Below the pieces are notes generated by a model. It saw only the letters and a list, made by a program, of their open reading frames with translations, ran no database searches and was not told where the DNA came from. The translations under genes were made by a program, and so were the position numbers. A stretch of 19,502 nucleotides of DNA from an uncultured Endomicrobiia bacterium (GTDB taxonomy: Bacteria > Elusimicrobiota > Endomicrobiia > Endomicrobiales > Endomicrobiaceae): NCBI GenBank assembly GCA_905236115.1, contig CAJOOL010000101.1:1-19502 (forward strand). Reading direction: 5' to 3'. Each line of letters starts with the position of its first letter. Position 1 is the stretch's first letter. Below, piece by piece: positions 1 to 5,899 of this stretch.

Positions 1-111
1 ATTCGTTGGAACTTCTCGCGATAAATTGCCCGGTATCCCTGCGAAGTTCCGCCTCTTTATAGGCAAAATCTGCTTCGGGCTTTGCTCTTTCATAATTAAT
101 CAGTGTTTCCT
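1..111 (-). repeat. Dispersed repeat, long form (type A), running off the left edge
   Basis: Read on the minus strand this begins with AGGAAACACTGATTAATT (111-94) and ends with ATCGCGAGAAGTTCCAACGAAT-like sequence at 22-1. Positions 58-111 match the right edge of the window (19449-19502) in inverted orientation at 52 of 54 positions. Its outer 22 nt recur at 15777-15798. One minus-strand frame is open for about 36 codons, in phase with the frame that the same head uses at the end of the methionine synthase gene. This could be coding-derived or a mobile palindromic repeat. I see no gene here. Confidence 0.8.
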
Positions 112-131
112 AAAAGTTTCGGATTTTGGCA

Positions 132-151
132 GCGGGAAAATATAAAACCGC
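132..151. other. Small hairpin in the 112-330 gap
   Basis: GCGG (132-135) and CCGC (148-151) flank an AT-rich loop. A further perfect AT palindrome, TTTGATA-AAAA-TATCAAA, lies at 229-246. The rest of 191-327 is very AT-rich and shows no gene that I can support. Confidence 0.35.
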
Positions 152-157
152 AATGCG

Positions 158-190
158 AGAAAGTAGGTTGGAAAAACGACTTGCTTTTTC
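158..190 (+). repeat. Palindromic 33-nt repeat, upstream copy
   Basis: Matches 357-389 at 32 of 33 positions, 199 nt away. The arms AAAGTAGGTTG (160-170) and CGACTTGCTTT (177-187) can form an 11-bp RNA hairpin around the loop GAAAAA, using three G-U pairs. The single difference from the other copy turns an A-U pair into a G-U pair, so pairing is preserved. No gene start follows this copy. Confidence 0.8.
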
Positions 191-327
191 ATATATTCCA
201 TAAATATAACATTTGTTTTTCTCTTTTATTTGATAAAAATATCAAAAATAAATATTAAAAAACAAAAAAATATCTTCGGTAATAATGCCAAAATAATTTA
301 TTTGATAAATTTTTTCGCTATTTCTTA

Positions 328-356
328 TTGACAAAAAAAAATATATATGTTACCAT
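328..356 (+). promoter_or_regulatory. Promoter of ATPase 1
   Basis: Consensus -35 TTGACA (328-333), a 17-nt spacer, and -10 TACCAT (351-356) preceded by TGT, which makes an extended -10. The predicted start, near 363, falls within the palindromic repeat at 357-389. A second possible promoter overlaps it: TTGGAA (367-372), 17 nt, TATAAT (390-395). Confidence 0.65.
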
Positions 357-389
357 AGAAAGTAGGTTGGAAAAACGACTTACTTTTTC
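357..389 (+). repeat. Palindromic 33-nt repeat, promoter-proximal copy
   Basis: The arms AAAGTAGGTTG (359-369) and CGACTTACTTT (376-386) flank GAAAAA. It lies between the -10 box and the Shine-Dalgarno of ATPase 1, so it could be a DNA operator or a leader hairpin. Its centre-to-centre distance to the upstream copy is 199 bp, close to 19 helical turns, which would suit looping between two operators. Confidence 0.75.
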
Positions 390-414
390 TATAATATCAA
401 AAAAGGAGCATAAA

Positions 415-1710
415 ATGTATATCAAAAGAGATTTTTATTTAAAACAATTAATAGACAGCATGTGGAATTCTCAAATTAAGATTATCACAGGCTTAAGACG
501 TTGCGGAAAAAGTTTTCTTTTATTTAATATCTTTAAAGATTATTTGTTATCAATAGGAGTAAAAGAAGAAAATATTATAACTTTAGCTCTTGATGAAAAG
601 ATAAATAAACAATACAGAAACTGCGATAATCTGGAAAAATATCTCAGAGAAAAAATTAAGGATAAGAGAAAAAAATATTTTATATTTTTGGATGAAATAC
701 AATTCGCCATAACAAAAGAAGAAATGGAAAAACATTACGCCGAACCTATAGAATTATATGGTGTGTTAAATGAATTATTGCATTTAGAAAATGTAGATGT
801 TTATGTAACAGGCAGTAATTCCAAACTTCTCTCAAAAGATGTTATGACTGAGTTTAGAGGCAGAGGTTATGTCATTAATGTTTATCCGTTGTCTTTTAAA
901 GAATATTTTGATTATACCGGCGGACATAAAGCAGATGCTTTTGAAAAATATATGTTATACGGCGGTATGCCTAAAGTATTGGATAATAAAACTGACGAAC
1001 AGAAGAAAAAATATTTATCCGGTTTATATAATGAAATATATTTTAAGGATATTTCCGAGAGGTACGGCATAGAATTGGGTGATGTAATGAAAGAATTAAT
1101 ATGTCTTTTGTCTTCTTCTATAGGTTCTTTAACAAATATAAATAATATTGTAAATACATTAAAAAGTGTTAAAAATATTACGGTAAGTGATAAAGAAATA
1201 TCTTCTTATATAGAGTATCTTGAAGATGCAATGTTATTTAATCATGCACGGCGTTATGATGTAAAAGGAAGAAAATATTTCGCTTATCCCATAAAATATT
1301 TCTGTGCAGATACGGGCTTAAGAAACATTGCTCTAAATTTTAGGCAATATGATGAACCGCATATAATGGAAAACATTGTTTATAACGAACTTCTTAGAAG
1401 AGATTTTTCCGTAGATGTCGGTGTAGTAAAAATAGAAGAAACCGATGAAAAAAAAGTAAGACATTTGAAAACTTGTGAGATAGATTTTGTAGTTAATAAA
1501 ATAATGAATAAATATTATATACAATGTTCAATGGATATTTCCGAAGAACAAAAAAGAAAACAGGAATTGAGACCATTGCTGGCGGTAAAAGATTTTTTCA
1601 AAAAGATTATTATAACTAAAAGTCTGCAAGAACCTTGGATAGACGAAGATGGAATAATTCATATAGGAATATATGATTTTTTGTTAAACGACAAAATTTT
1701 GAATATTTGA
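415..1710 (+). CDS. AAA-family ATPase with C-terminal DUF4143 domain (copy 1)
   Basis: A predicted P-loop ATPase of the AAA_14/DUF4143 type, common and often multicopy in gut anaerobes; its cellular role is not established. The chosen start is ATG 415, eight nt after AAGGAG (402-407). The longer frame from TTG 328 would begin inside the -35 box. This gives 431 residues, normal for the family. Walker A is GLRRCGKS (26-33), Walker B FLDE (91-94), and a TGSN sensor-like motif follows. The C-terminal part resembles a PD-(D/E)XK fold (ENIVYNEL, then EIDFV near residue 355, then YYIQ), but the catalytic lysine is not evident, so nuclease activity is doubtful. It is paralogous to 2307-3698. It has its own promoter and leader palindrome and no operon partner. 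The family call is secure; the function is unknown. Confidence 0.9.
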   Translation: MYIKRDFYLKQLIDSMWNSQIKIITGLRRCGKSFLLFNIFKDYLLSIGVKEENIITLALDEKINKQYRNCDNLEKYLREKIKDKRKKYFIFLDEIQFAITKEEMEKHYAEPIELYGVLNELLHLENVDVYVTGSNSKLLSKDVMTEFRGRGYVINVYPLSFKEYFDYTGGHKADAFEKYMLYGGMPKVLDNKTDEQKKKYLSGLYNEIYFKDISERYGIELGDVMKELICLLSSSIGSLTNINNIVNTLKSVKNITVSDKEISSYIEYLEDAMLFNHARRYDVKGRKYFAYPIKYFCADTGLRNIALNFRQYDEPHIMENIVYNELLRRDFSVDVGVVKIEETDEKKVRHLKTCEIDFVVNKIMNKYYIQCSMDISEEQKRKQELRPLLAVKDFFKKIIITKSLQEPWIDEDGIIHIGIYDFLLNDKILNI

Positions 1711-1772
1711 TTTTTACAAGAAAAAAATTTTTAAAAATCATATCTTTGTAAATTTATCTTTTTGATCTTGAA

Positions 1773-1813
1773 TTAAGGAAACGCTGATTAATTCTAAACG
1801 GAAACCTTGAGGC
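1773..1813 (+). repeat. Dispersed repeat, short form (type B)
   Basis: Begins TTAAGGAAACGCTGATTAATT and shares an ordered set of blocks (TTAAGGAAAC, TTAATTCT, GGAAACC, AGGC or GAGGC) with the inverted copy at 15812-15853. A short stem, GAGGCA/TGCCTC, follows at once. It lies in the 596-nt gap between the two ATPase genes. Confidence 0.7.
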
Positions 1814-1911
1814 ATATTTTGCCTCTATCTCTCACCGTTCTCACACCTCAGCCATCGTTCCTCTCATCCAATTTTAAATTGCCGTTTCTTCTTCTTTTTC
1901 TCTGCTCATCT

Positions 1912-1951
1912 CATTGAAAATTTTTGCGTATTTCCGCACTTTTTTTCAATG
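1912..1951. other. Inverted repeat in the gap between the ATPases
   Basis: CATTGAAAA (1912-1920) and TTTTCAATG (1943-1951) are perfect inverted arms, with an inner GCG/CGC pair (1926-1928 and 1935-1937). The 3' flank has no T-run, so a terminator is not supported. The remainder of 1814-2000 shows no gene. Confidence 0.4.
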
Positions 1952-2009
1952 AACCCGTTTTTATGTCAAAATTCATACTTATTTTTTACTTATAATAAGG
2001 AGGCGGTTT

Positions 2010-2093
2010 ATGAAAGAAATAAAAAGAGATACTTATTTCAATTATACCACAAATCAAAGTTTTTATCAACAAAAAAAATTTCAAAATCAATAA
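2010..2093 (+). pseudogene. 5' remnant of a third DUF4143 ATPase gene
   Basis: A strong Shine-Dalgarno (AAGGAGG, 1997-2003) precedes ATG 2010. The frame starts MKEIKRDTYF, which matches the start of copy 1 (MYIKRDFYLK) and the usual opening of this family. After about ten codons it runs into a 42-nt repeat that is a minus-strand promoter (2040-2081) and stops at 2091-2093 after 27 codons. It is probably what remains of an ATPase gene cut by recombination or insertion of the promoter-bearing repeat. No downstream ATPase sequence in this frame remains before the next ATPase gene. Confidence 0.6.
2040..2081 (-). repeat. 42-nt exact repeat carrying a minus-strand promoter (copy without the RNA)
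   Basis: Identical to 4427-4468. Read on the minus strand it holds -35 TTGATA (2069-2064), a 17-nt spacer and -10 TATAAT (2046-2041) with an upstream TGG. Here it is not followed by the structured RNA; it points across the ATPase remnant. Confidence 0.8.
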
Positions 2094-2130
2094 CATAACA
2101 TAAAAATTTCTATTGATATTGCCTCCAAAA

Positions 2131-2250
2131 TAAAATTGTATATTTCCACAAAATAATAAACCAAATTTTATAAAATTGTTAATTTACATAAAATTAAAAA
2201 TTACAAAATATAAAAATGTGTATTTACATAAAAAAATAATATTAAAATTA
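2131..2250 (+). repeat. Three imperfect 40-nt tandem repeats upstream of ATPase 2
   Basis: Units start at 2131, 2171 and 2211, exactly 40 nt apart. The first 24 nt of each follow the pattern TAAAAtTGTnnATTTnCAnAAAA. They end just before the -35 box of ATPase 2 at 2259. They could be repeated protein-binding sites or simple AT-rich drift. Confidence 0.5.
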
Positions 2251-2258
2251 ATTTTTTG

Positions 2259-2287
2259 TTGATTTTATTATTTTTTTCAAGTATAAT
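2259..2287 (+). promoter_or_regulatory. Promoter of ATPase 2
   Basis: TTGATT (2259-2264), a 17-nt spacer and a perfect TATAAT (2282-2287). The predicted start near 2294 leaves only about 13 nt before ATG 2307. Confidence 0.65.
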
Positions 2288-2306
2288 TATATAAAAAGAT
2301 AAAATA

Positions 2307-3698
2307 ATGAAATTAAAAATGACGGGAAAAGACATAAACATGGAAAAAAACACAATACTTAAACCTACCCAAAAACTATTCGGCAGAACTTTTTACATGG
2401 AAAAACTGGATAAACTAAAAGCAAGTCCTGATTTAGTTAAAATAATTACGGGCGTTAGAAGATGCGGAAAATCTAAGCTTTTGGAAATGTTTCAATTTAA
2501 ACTGCAAACAGAGAATAATATTCAAAATAGTCAAATAATCAGCATAAACCTTGAAGACAATTTACAAACAGAGGAAATAGGTTTAAAATTTAATTCAAAT
2601 AAATTATTTGAAAGTTATGAAAAACTGATATCTTTTGTTATGGCAAAACTGCAGCCTGATAAAATGAATTATATTTTTATAGATGAAATTCAGCTGCTTG
2701 AAAATTGGCAAATGGCTGTAAATACTCTTCGTCTTCGTGAAAATACGGATATTTATCTGACAGGTTCAAATGCTTATATGTTTTCAAGTGATTTAGCTAA
2801 TACTTTTGGCGGAAGATATATAGAAATAAAAATGCAGCCTTTAACTTTCAAAGAATATTTTTCGGCATATCCTATGACAGCTCAGTTTACAACTTTTACA
2901 AAAGAAGATGTTTTTAACCTTAGAAATCCGGAATATTTATTTCGTAAATATATAAGTGAAAGCGGTTTTCCGCAGACGGTAAATGCTTTCTGGAACAAGC
3001 AGGTTATAGACGATTATGTTACTGACGTCGTTTATAACAATACCGTTCAAAAAGATATTGTAAAAAGATTTAAACTTGAAAATTCCGAAAATCTGGAAAG
3101 AGTAGTTTCTTTTCTTTTTGATAATATAGGAAGTGAAATATCAAATAAAAATATACTGAATTCGTTAAGAGCGGCAGAACATAAAATATCTGCACAAAGC
3201 ATAGATGTTTATATAAAAGGTTTAACAGACAGTTACCTTATGTATGAATGCAAGCGGTATGATATTAAAGGCAAAAAATATTTAAATAATAATTCAAAAT
3301 ACTATGTTTGTGATGTCGGACTAAGAAAAATTCTTTTAGGGCGGCAAGATATTGATATGGGACATATTCTTGAAAATGTAGTTTTTTTGGAATTAATAAA
3401 CAGAGGCTATAAAGTTTATGTAGGCAAAATTCCGCAATTTATTAAGAAAGACGGAAAAACGGAAAGGAAAATTCTTGAAATAGATTTTGTCGCACAGAAG
3501 CCCGGCGAACCTGTAGAATATTATCAGGTAGCATACTATGCTTTGGAAACCGAAACCTTAAAAAGGGAACTTACACCGCTTGAAAAGATAAAAGATAATC
3601 ATCCGAAATTTCTGCTTTCTATGGACTACGGCTCAGGCGATAACAATGGAATAAAAAGAATAAACGTTCTTGACTGGCTTTTGAATATAAAAAAATAA
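2307..3698 (+). CDS. AAA-family ATPase with C-terminal DUF4143 domain (copy 2)
   Basis: Paralogue of 415-1710 with the same layout. Walker A is GVRRCGKS, Walker B IFIDE, and there is a TGSN motif. The C-terminal PD-(D/E)XK-like region shows ENVVFLEL, EIDFV and YYQVAYYAL, again without a clear catalytic lysine. ATG 2307 (463 aa) is the first start after the predicted transcription start but has no good Shine-Dalgarno. ATG 2340 (452 aa) is the alternative, and the family homology begins after both. The gene has its own promoter with three 40-nt repeats upstream and a terminator-like hairpin downstream. Sequence divergence from copy 1 is large, so this is an old duplication or a separate acquisition. 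No cellular function can be named. Confidence 0.88.
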   Translation: MKLKMTGKDINMEKNTILKPTQKLFGRTFYMEKLDKLKASPDLVKIITGVRRCGKSKLLEMFQFKLQTENNIQNSQIISINLEDNLQTEEIGLKFNSNKLFESYEKLISFVMAKLQPDKMNYIFIDEIQLLENWQMAVNTLRLRENTDIYLTGSNAYMFSSDLANTFGGRYIEIKMQPLTFKEYFSAYPMTAQFTTFTKEDVFNLRNPEYLFRKYISESGFPQTVNAFWNKQVIDDYVTDVVYNNTVQKDIVKRFKLENSENLERVVSFLFDNIGSEISNKNILNSLRAAEHKISAQSIDVYIKGLTDSYLMYECKRYDIKGKKYLNNNSKYYVCDVGLRKILLGRQDIDMGHILENVVFLELINRGYKVYVGKIPQFIKKDGKTERKILEIDFVAQKPGEPVEYYQVAYYALETETLKRELTPLEKIKDNHPKFLLSMDYGSGDNNGIKRINVLDWLLNIKK

Positions 3699-3729
3699 TA
3701 CTTACAAATATTTTATGATATTACTTTAA

Positions 3730-3763
3730 AAGACCGAGCAAAGATTTTTTTCTGCCCGGTCTT
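3730..3763. terminator. Hairpin between convergent genes, probably bidirectional
   Basis: AAGACCG (3730-3736) pairs with CGGTCTT (3757-3763), with an inner GCA/TGC. On the minus strand it is followed by TTTTAAAG. It lies between ATPase 2 and the convergent small ORF ending at 3833. The T-tracts are short, so efficiency is uncertain. Confidence 0.55.
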
Positions 3764-3832
3764 CTCAAGAAATACAGCTATGAAGAGTTTCTTTTGTTTT
3801 AAATTACTGCATATTGAAGAATATATTTAAAC

Positions 3833-4117
3833 TTAACGATCATTATACTCTTCAATAGTTGAACCACTATTTATGTAATACCACAATGCTAACCATGTTT
3901 TTCCATTAGTTCTTAATTCTGACGGTTTTAATACTGCAAACCATGTATAATTTTTTGGGGATTCACTTGAATTTGAAGTATCATAAAATATAGAAAAATA
4001 TTTATTACCACGGGCATCAATTCCTAATATCTGTCTTGCCCGCGATGTTGCCCGAATGCCTTTGTCGGGAATCTTGCCGTTTTGTTGTTGCTGTTTCCAT
4101 ACATCCGGTCTTCCCAT
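3833..4117 (-). CDS. Unrecognised small protein with LGIDARGNKYF motif
   Basis: A 94-residue frame from ATG 4117. It has a basic, Gln-rich N-terminus, then LGIDARGNKYF near residues 31-41 and a hydrophobic stretch containing YTWFAVLKPSEL. I do not recognise the family. LGIDARGNKYF and the later LKP(S/K)(E/D)L recur in the second unit at 6508-6735, so the domain is real and duplicated. ATG 4117 has no Shine-Dalgarno of its own. A good one (AAGGAG, 4156-4151) serves ATG 4143 in another frame. Adding one A to the A5 run at 4122-4118 would join the two into a 103-residue protein. It lies directly downstream of the structured RNA and its terminator, in the same orientation. It may be frameshifted, slippage-expressed or translationally coupled. 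Confidence 0.6.
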   Translation of the reverse strand: MGRPDVWKQQQQNGKIPDKGIRATSRARQILGIDARGNKYFSIFYDTSNSSESPKNYTWFAVLKPSELRTNGKTWLALWYYINSGSTIEEYNDR

Positions 4118-4143
4118 TTTTCAATCTGTTTTAATTTTTTCAT
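4024..4143 (-). CDS. Short frame with good RBS, probably the true N-terminus of the 3833 ORF
   Basis: ATG 4143 lies seven nt after a perfect AAGGAG. The frame runs 39 codons (begins MKKLKQIEK) to TAG at 4026-4024. Its first nine codons would fuse in phase to the 94-residue ORF if one A were added in the A5 run at 4122-4118. The remaining codons read through the neighbour's DNA and look like out-of-frame sequence. It is most likely the start of one gene broken by a one-base deletion; a genuine short leader peptide is possible. Confidence 0.4.
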   Translation of the reverse strand: MKKLKQIEKWEDRMYGNSNNKTARFPTKAFGQHRGQDRY

Positions 4144-4195
4144 AACATTTCTCCTTTTGGTTTTTATTCTTTTTGGATTTTACGAAAGAAATGTT
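4144..4195 (-). promoter_or_regulatory. Inverted repeat that could mask the RBS of the small ORF
   Basis: On the minus strand AACATTTCT (4195-4187) is a perfect complement of AGAAATGTT (4152-4144). The second arm includes the end of the Shine-Dalgarno and runs to the base before ATG 4143. In RNA, folding would partly sequester the ribosome site. Confidence 0.45.
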
Positions 4196-4205
4196 TTGCT
4201 TAAAC

Positions 4206-4249
4206 AAAAAAGCTGTGTCAGGTGGATTGGAAGCCGTTCCTGACACAGC
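4206..4249 (-). terminator. Intrinsic terminator of the structured RNA
   Basis: A perfect 11-bp stem, CCTGACACAGC (4239-4249 on the plus strand) with GCTGTGTCAGG (4212-4222), is followed on the minus strand by six T (4211-4206). The 16-nt loop carries the segment complementary to 4350-4359. Confidence 0.85.
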
Positions 4250-4421
4250 CGTCGTTCATTTGCCCTAAAGGGCAAAGAACCAAATTATAAAAATAAATCA
4301 ACATAGCTTCTGATTTATTTTCACAAAATTTTAAACGACTGCTTTTGGACTTCCAATCCTCTTTTGTTTTCACAAAAGCGGTCTGCTTTCGCAGATCCAA
4401 AAACATTGATATTGAGTTTAT
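4206..4421 (-). ncRNA. Candidate structured RNA of about 215 nt, no known family recognised
   Basis: The predicted transcript runs from about 4421 (seven nt after the -10) to the T-run at 4206. Perfect hairpins in order (given as minus-strand RNA): TCTGC-GAAA-GCAGA (4395-4382); CTTTTGT-GAAA-ACAAAAG (4378-4361); an 11-bp stem AAAATAAATCA/TGATTTATTTT with a 10-nt loop (4321-4290); TTTGCCC-TTTA-GGGCAAA (4276-4259); and the terminator stem. A 6-bp stem (GTCGTT 4339-4334 with AACGAC 4256-4251) encloses the third and fourth hairpins. GGATTGGAAG (4359-4350) is complementary to CTTCCAATCC in the terminator loop (4233-4224), a possible pseudoknot. A 62-codon frame crosses the region but has no Shine-Dalgarno and follows the stems, so I treat this as RNA. 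A diverged 5' copy lies at 6493-6575. Confidence 0.65.
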
Positions 4422-4427
4422 ATCTTA

Positions 4428-4456
4428 ATTATACCACAAATCAAAGTTTTTATCAA
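4428..4456 (-). promoter_or_regulatory. Strong promoter of the structured RNA
   Basis: On the minus strand: TTGATA (4456-4451), exactly 17 nt, TATAAT (4433-4428) with TGG just upstream, giving an extended -10. It lies within the 42-nt sequence 4427-4468, which is repeated exactly at 2040-2081. Confidence 0.8.
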
Positions 4457-4480
4457 CAAAAAAAATTTTTTCTTGGCTAT

Positions 4481-4495
4481 TCAGCGTTTCCCTAA
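4481..4495 (-). repeat. Head fragment of the dispersed repeat family
   Basis: On the minus strand this reads TTAGGGAAACGCTGA, an almost exact match to the head AGGAAACGCTGA with one extra G. It sits just upstream of the promoter of the structured RNA and may mark the outer edge of that unit. Confidence 0.5.
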
Positions 4496-4567
4496 GAAAT
4501 AAAAAAATTTAATTTTATCAATAAATGTAAAAATATAAAAAAACAATTAAGTTTATGACGAAATGAA

Positions 4568-4622
4568 GAAACTCGCAAATGCAGTGTACGTAAGTGAAAC
4601 GGTACATAAGTTTGCGAGTTTC
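4568..4622. other. Long hairpin downstream of the rubrerythrin operon
   Basis: A perfect 12-bp inverted repeat GAAACTCGCAAA (4568-4579) / TTTGCGAGTTTC (4611-4622) encloses a second stem TGTAC (4585-4589) / GTACA (4602-4606). It starts 37 nt after the stop of the last operon gene, read on the minus strand. No clean T-run follows on either strand, so it may stabilise the mRNA 3' end or be a small palindromic element rather than a terminator. Confidence 0.6.
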
Positions 4623-4659
4623 AATATTATAGTCCAAAATTTACTGTTTTTTCGTCAGG

Positions 4660-5199
4660 TTATTTGGAAAAGTATCTCTTCAAAAGTCCGTCAAAGCCTT
4701 TCCCATGTCTTGCCTCATCTTTTGCCATTTCATGAACCGTGTCATGTATTGCATCATAGCCGAGCTCTTTAGCTCTCTTGGCAAGCATAAGTTTACCGTC
4801 GCAGGCACCATGTTCCGCAGCTGCTCTGAGTTCCAAATTTTTCTTAGTGCAGTCGGTAACAACTTCACCTAAAAGCTCCGCAAATTTTGCAGCATGTTCG
4901 GCTTCTTCAAAAGCATATCTTTTATATGCTTCGGCAATTTCAGGATAGCCCTCTCTTTCTGCCACTCTGGACATTGCCAAATACATACCTACTTCACAGC
5001 ATTCACCGGAAAAGTTTGATCTTAATCCTTCCATAATTTCTTTATCTTCTACTTTACCGTCGCCTACATGATGTTCAGTTGCATAAACTTTTTCACCTTC
5101 GGAAACTTCATTAAATTCCGTTGCTCCGCATATGGGGCATTTTTCCGGCTTTGTGCCGTCTTCGGATACCCATCCGCACACTTTACATACATATTTCAT
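4660..5199 (-). CDS. Reverse rubrerythrin (N-terminal rubredoxin-like domain)
   Basis: A cytoplasmic non-haem iron peroxidase. Such proteins reduce hydrogen peroxide (and oxygen in some clostridia) with electrons from NADH-linked carriers. It has 179 aa. The N-terminal rubredoxin-like knuckle has Cys 5, 8, 21 and 24. The four-helix ferritin-like domain carries diiron ligand motifs within [14 protein letters not shown] and [10 protein letters not shown]. This domain order is the reverse of classical rubrerythrin, which is the gene immediately upstream. GGAGG lies seven nt before ATG 5199. It is the last gene of a three-gene operon, 65 nt after its neighbour. The family assignment is strong; which oxidant it prefers cannot be read from sequence. 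Confidence 0.9.
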   Translation of the reverse strand: MKYVCKVCGWVSEDGTKPEKCPICGATEFNEVSEGEKVYATEHHVGDGKVEDKEIMEGLRSNFSGECCEVGMYLAMSRVAEREGYPEIAEAYKRYAFEEAEHAAKFAELLGEVVTDCTKKNLELRAAAEHGACDGKLMLAKRAKELGYDAIHDTVHEMAKDEARHGKGFDGLLKRYFSK

Positions 5200-5264
5200 T
5201 TTATTACCTCCATCCCTCTATACATCTATACTTCCATACTTCCCAAAATTTGCTTTGCAAATTT

Positions 5265-5840
5265 TTAATAGTTCTCTACAAAAACTTCCTGATATGCTTT
5301 TGAATGTTTGCAGGCAGGGCATTCGTCAAGAGCCTCTTTGCTTTCATATACATATCCGCAGTTTCTGCATTTCCAGCGGACAACACCGTCTTTGCAGAAT
5401 ACTTTTTCATATTTAATATTTTCCAGCAGTTTTCTGTATCTTTTTTCGTGTGCCGCTTCAACTTTTGCAATGTATTTGAATGCTTCGGCAATTTCTTCAA
5501 AACCTTCTTCTTCGGCCACCCTTGCAAACTCCGGATATGCTTTCGTCCATTCTTCATTTTCTCCGTCGGCAGCAGCCTGTAAATTTTCTGCGGTGGTTCC
5601 TATTTTGCCTGCAGGAAAAGAAGCGGTAATTTCGGCTTCGCCGCCCTCTAAAAATTTAAAAAATCTTTTTGCGTGTTCTTTTTCGTTATCTGCCGTTTCG
5701 GTAAAAACAGCTGATATTTGTTCATAACCTTCTTTCTTTGCCGCAGAAGCAAAAAAAGTGTATCTTGTCCTTGCCTGAGATTCCCCTGCAAAAGACTGAA
5801 GCAGATTTTTTTCCGTCTTTGTTCCTTTTAAACTTTTCAT
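5265..5840 (-). CDS. rbr: Rubrerythrin
   Basis: Classical rubrerythrin, 191 aa: a ferritin-like diiron domain followed by a C-terminal rubredoxin domain. It reduces hydrogen peroxide to water in anaerobes. Diiron motifs include ESQARTRY near the N-terminus, DNEKEH, EFARVAEEEGF and EAAHEKRY. The rubredoxin end shows CRNCG and CPAC. The start is ATG 5840, preceded by GGAGG at seven nt. A longer frame from TTG 5852 would begin within the ribosome site and is rejected. It sits between superoxide reductase (60-nt gap) and reverse rubrerythrin (65-nt gap) and fits a pathway from superoxide to peroxide to water. A short AT hairpin follows the stop (AAATTTGC/GCAAATTT). Confidence 0.95.
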   Translation of the reverse strand: MKSLKGTKTEKNLLQSFAGESQARTRYTFFASAAKKEGYEQISAVFTETADNEKEHAKRFFKFLEGGEAEITASFPAGKIGTTAENLQAAADGENEEWTKAYPEFARVAEEEGFEEIAEAFKYIAKVEAAHEKRYRKLLENIKYEKVFCKDGVVRWKCRNCGYVYESKEALDECPACKHSKAYQEVFVENY

Positions 5841-5899
5841 TTTTTCCTCCAATAATTTATCAAAAATACTTCAAAAATTCTTTAAAATTTCTTTAAAAA

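Noticed and set aside
2131..2250. CRISPR array or replication origin
   Set aside because: The repeats are imperfect and spacer-less, there are no cas genes, and no DnaA boxes or replication genes are visible.
158..4342. Shared AAACGACT(T)GCTTTT string between the palindrome at 158-190 and the structured RNA (4333-4346)
   Set aside because: The similarity is short, needs a gap and does not extend, so it may be chance in AT-rich DNA.
4218..4406. 62-codon frame on the minus strand across the structured RNA
   Set aside because: It has no Shine-Dalgarno, it ends within the terminator stem, and the sequence is fully explained by perfect hairpins. The fused frame in unit 2 does not keep its sequence beyond the first few codons.
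4206..4421. 6S RNA, tmRNA or retron msr-msd
   Set aside because: It lacks the long imperfect 6S rod and any tag-peptide reading frame, and no reverse transcriptase lies nearby.
3833..4468. Type III toxin-antitoxin locus (ToxIN-like)
   Set aside because: The order of parts is similar, but the RNA has no tandem repeats and the ORF shows no ToxN, TenpN or CptN features. Kept only as a comparison.
5308..5727. 139-codon frame antisense to rubrerythrin
   Set aside because: It is a mirror frame of a clearly conserved gene, with no ribosome site and a composition explained by the opposite strand.
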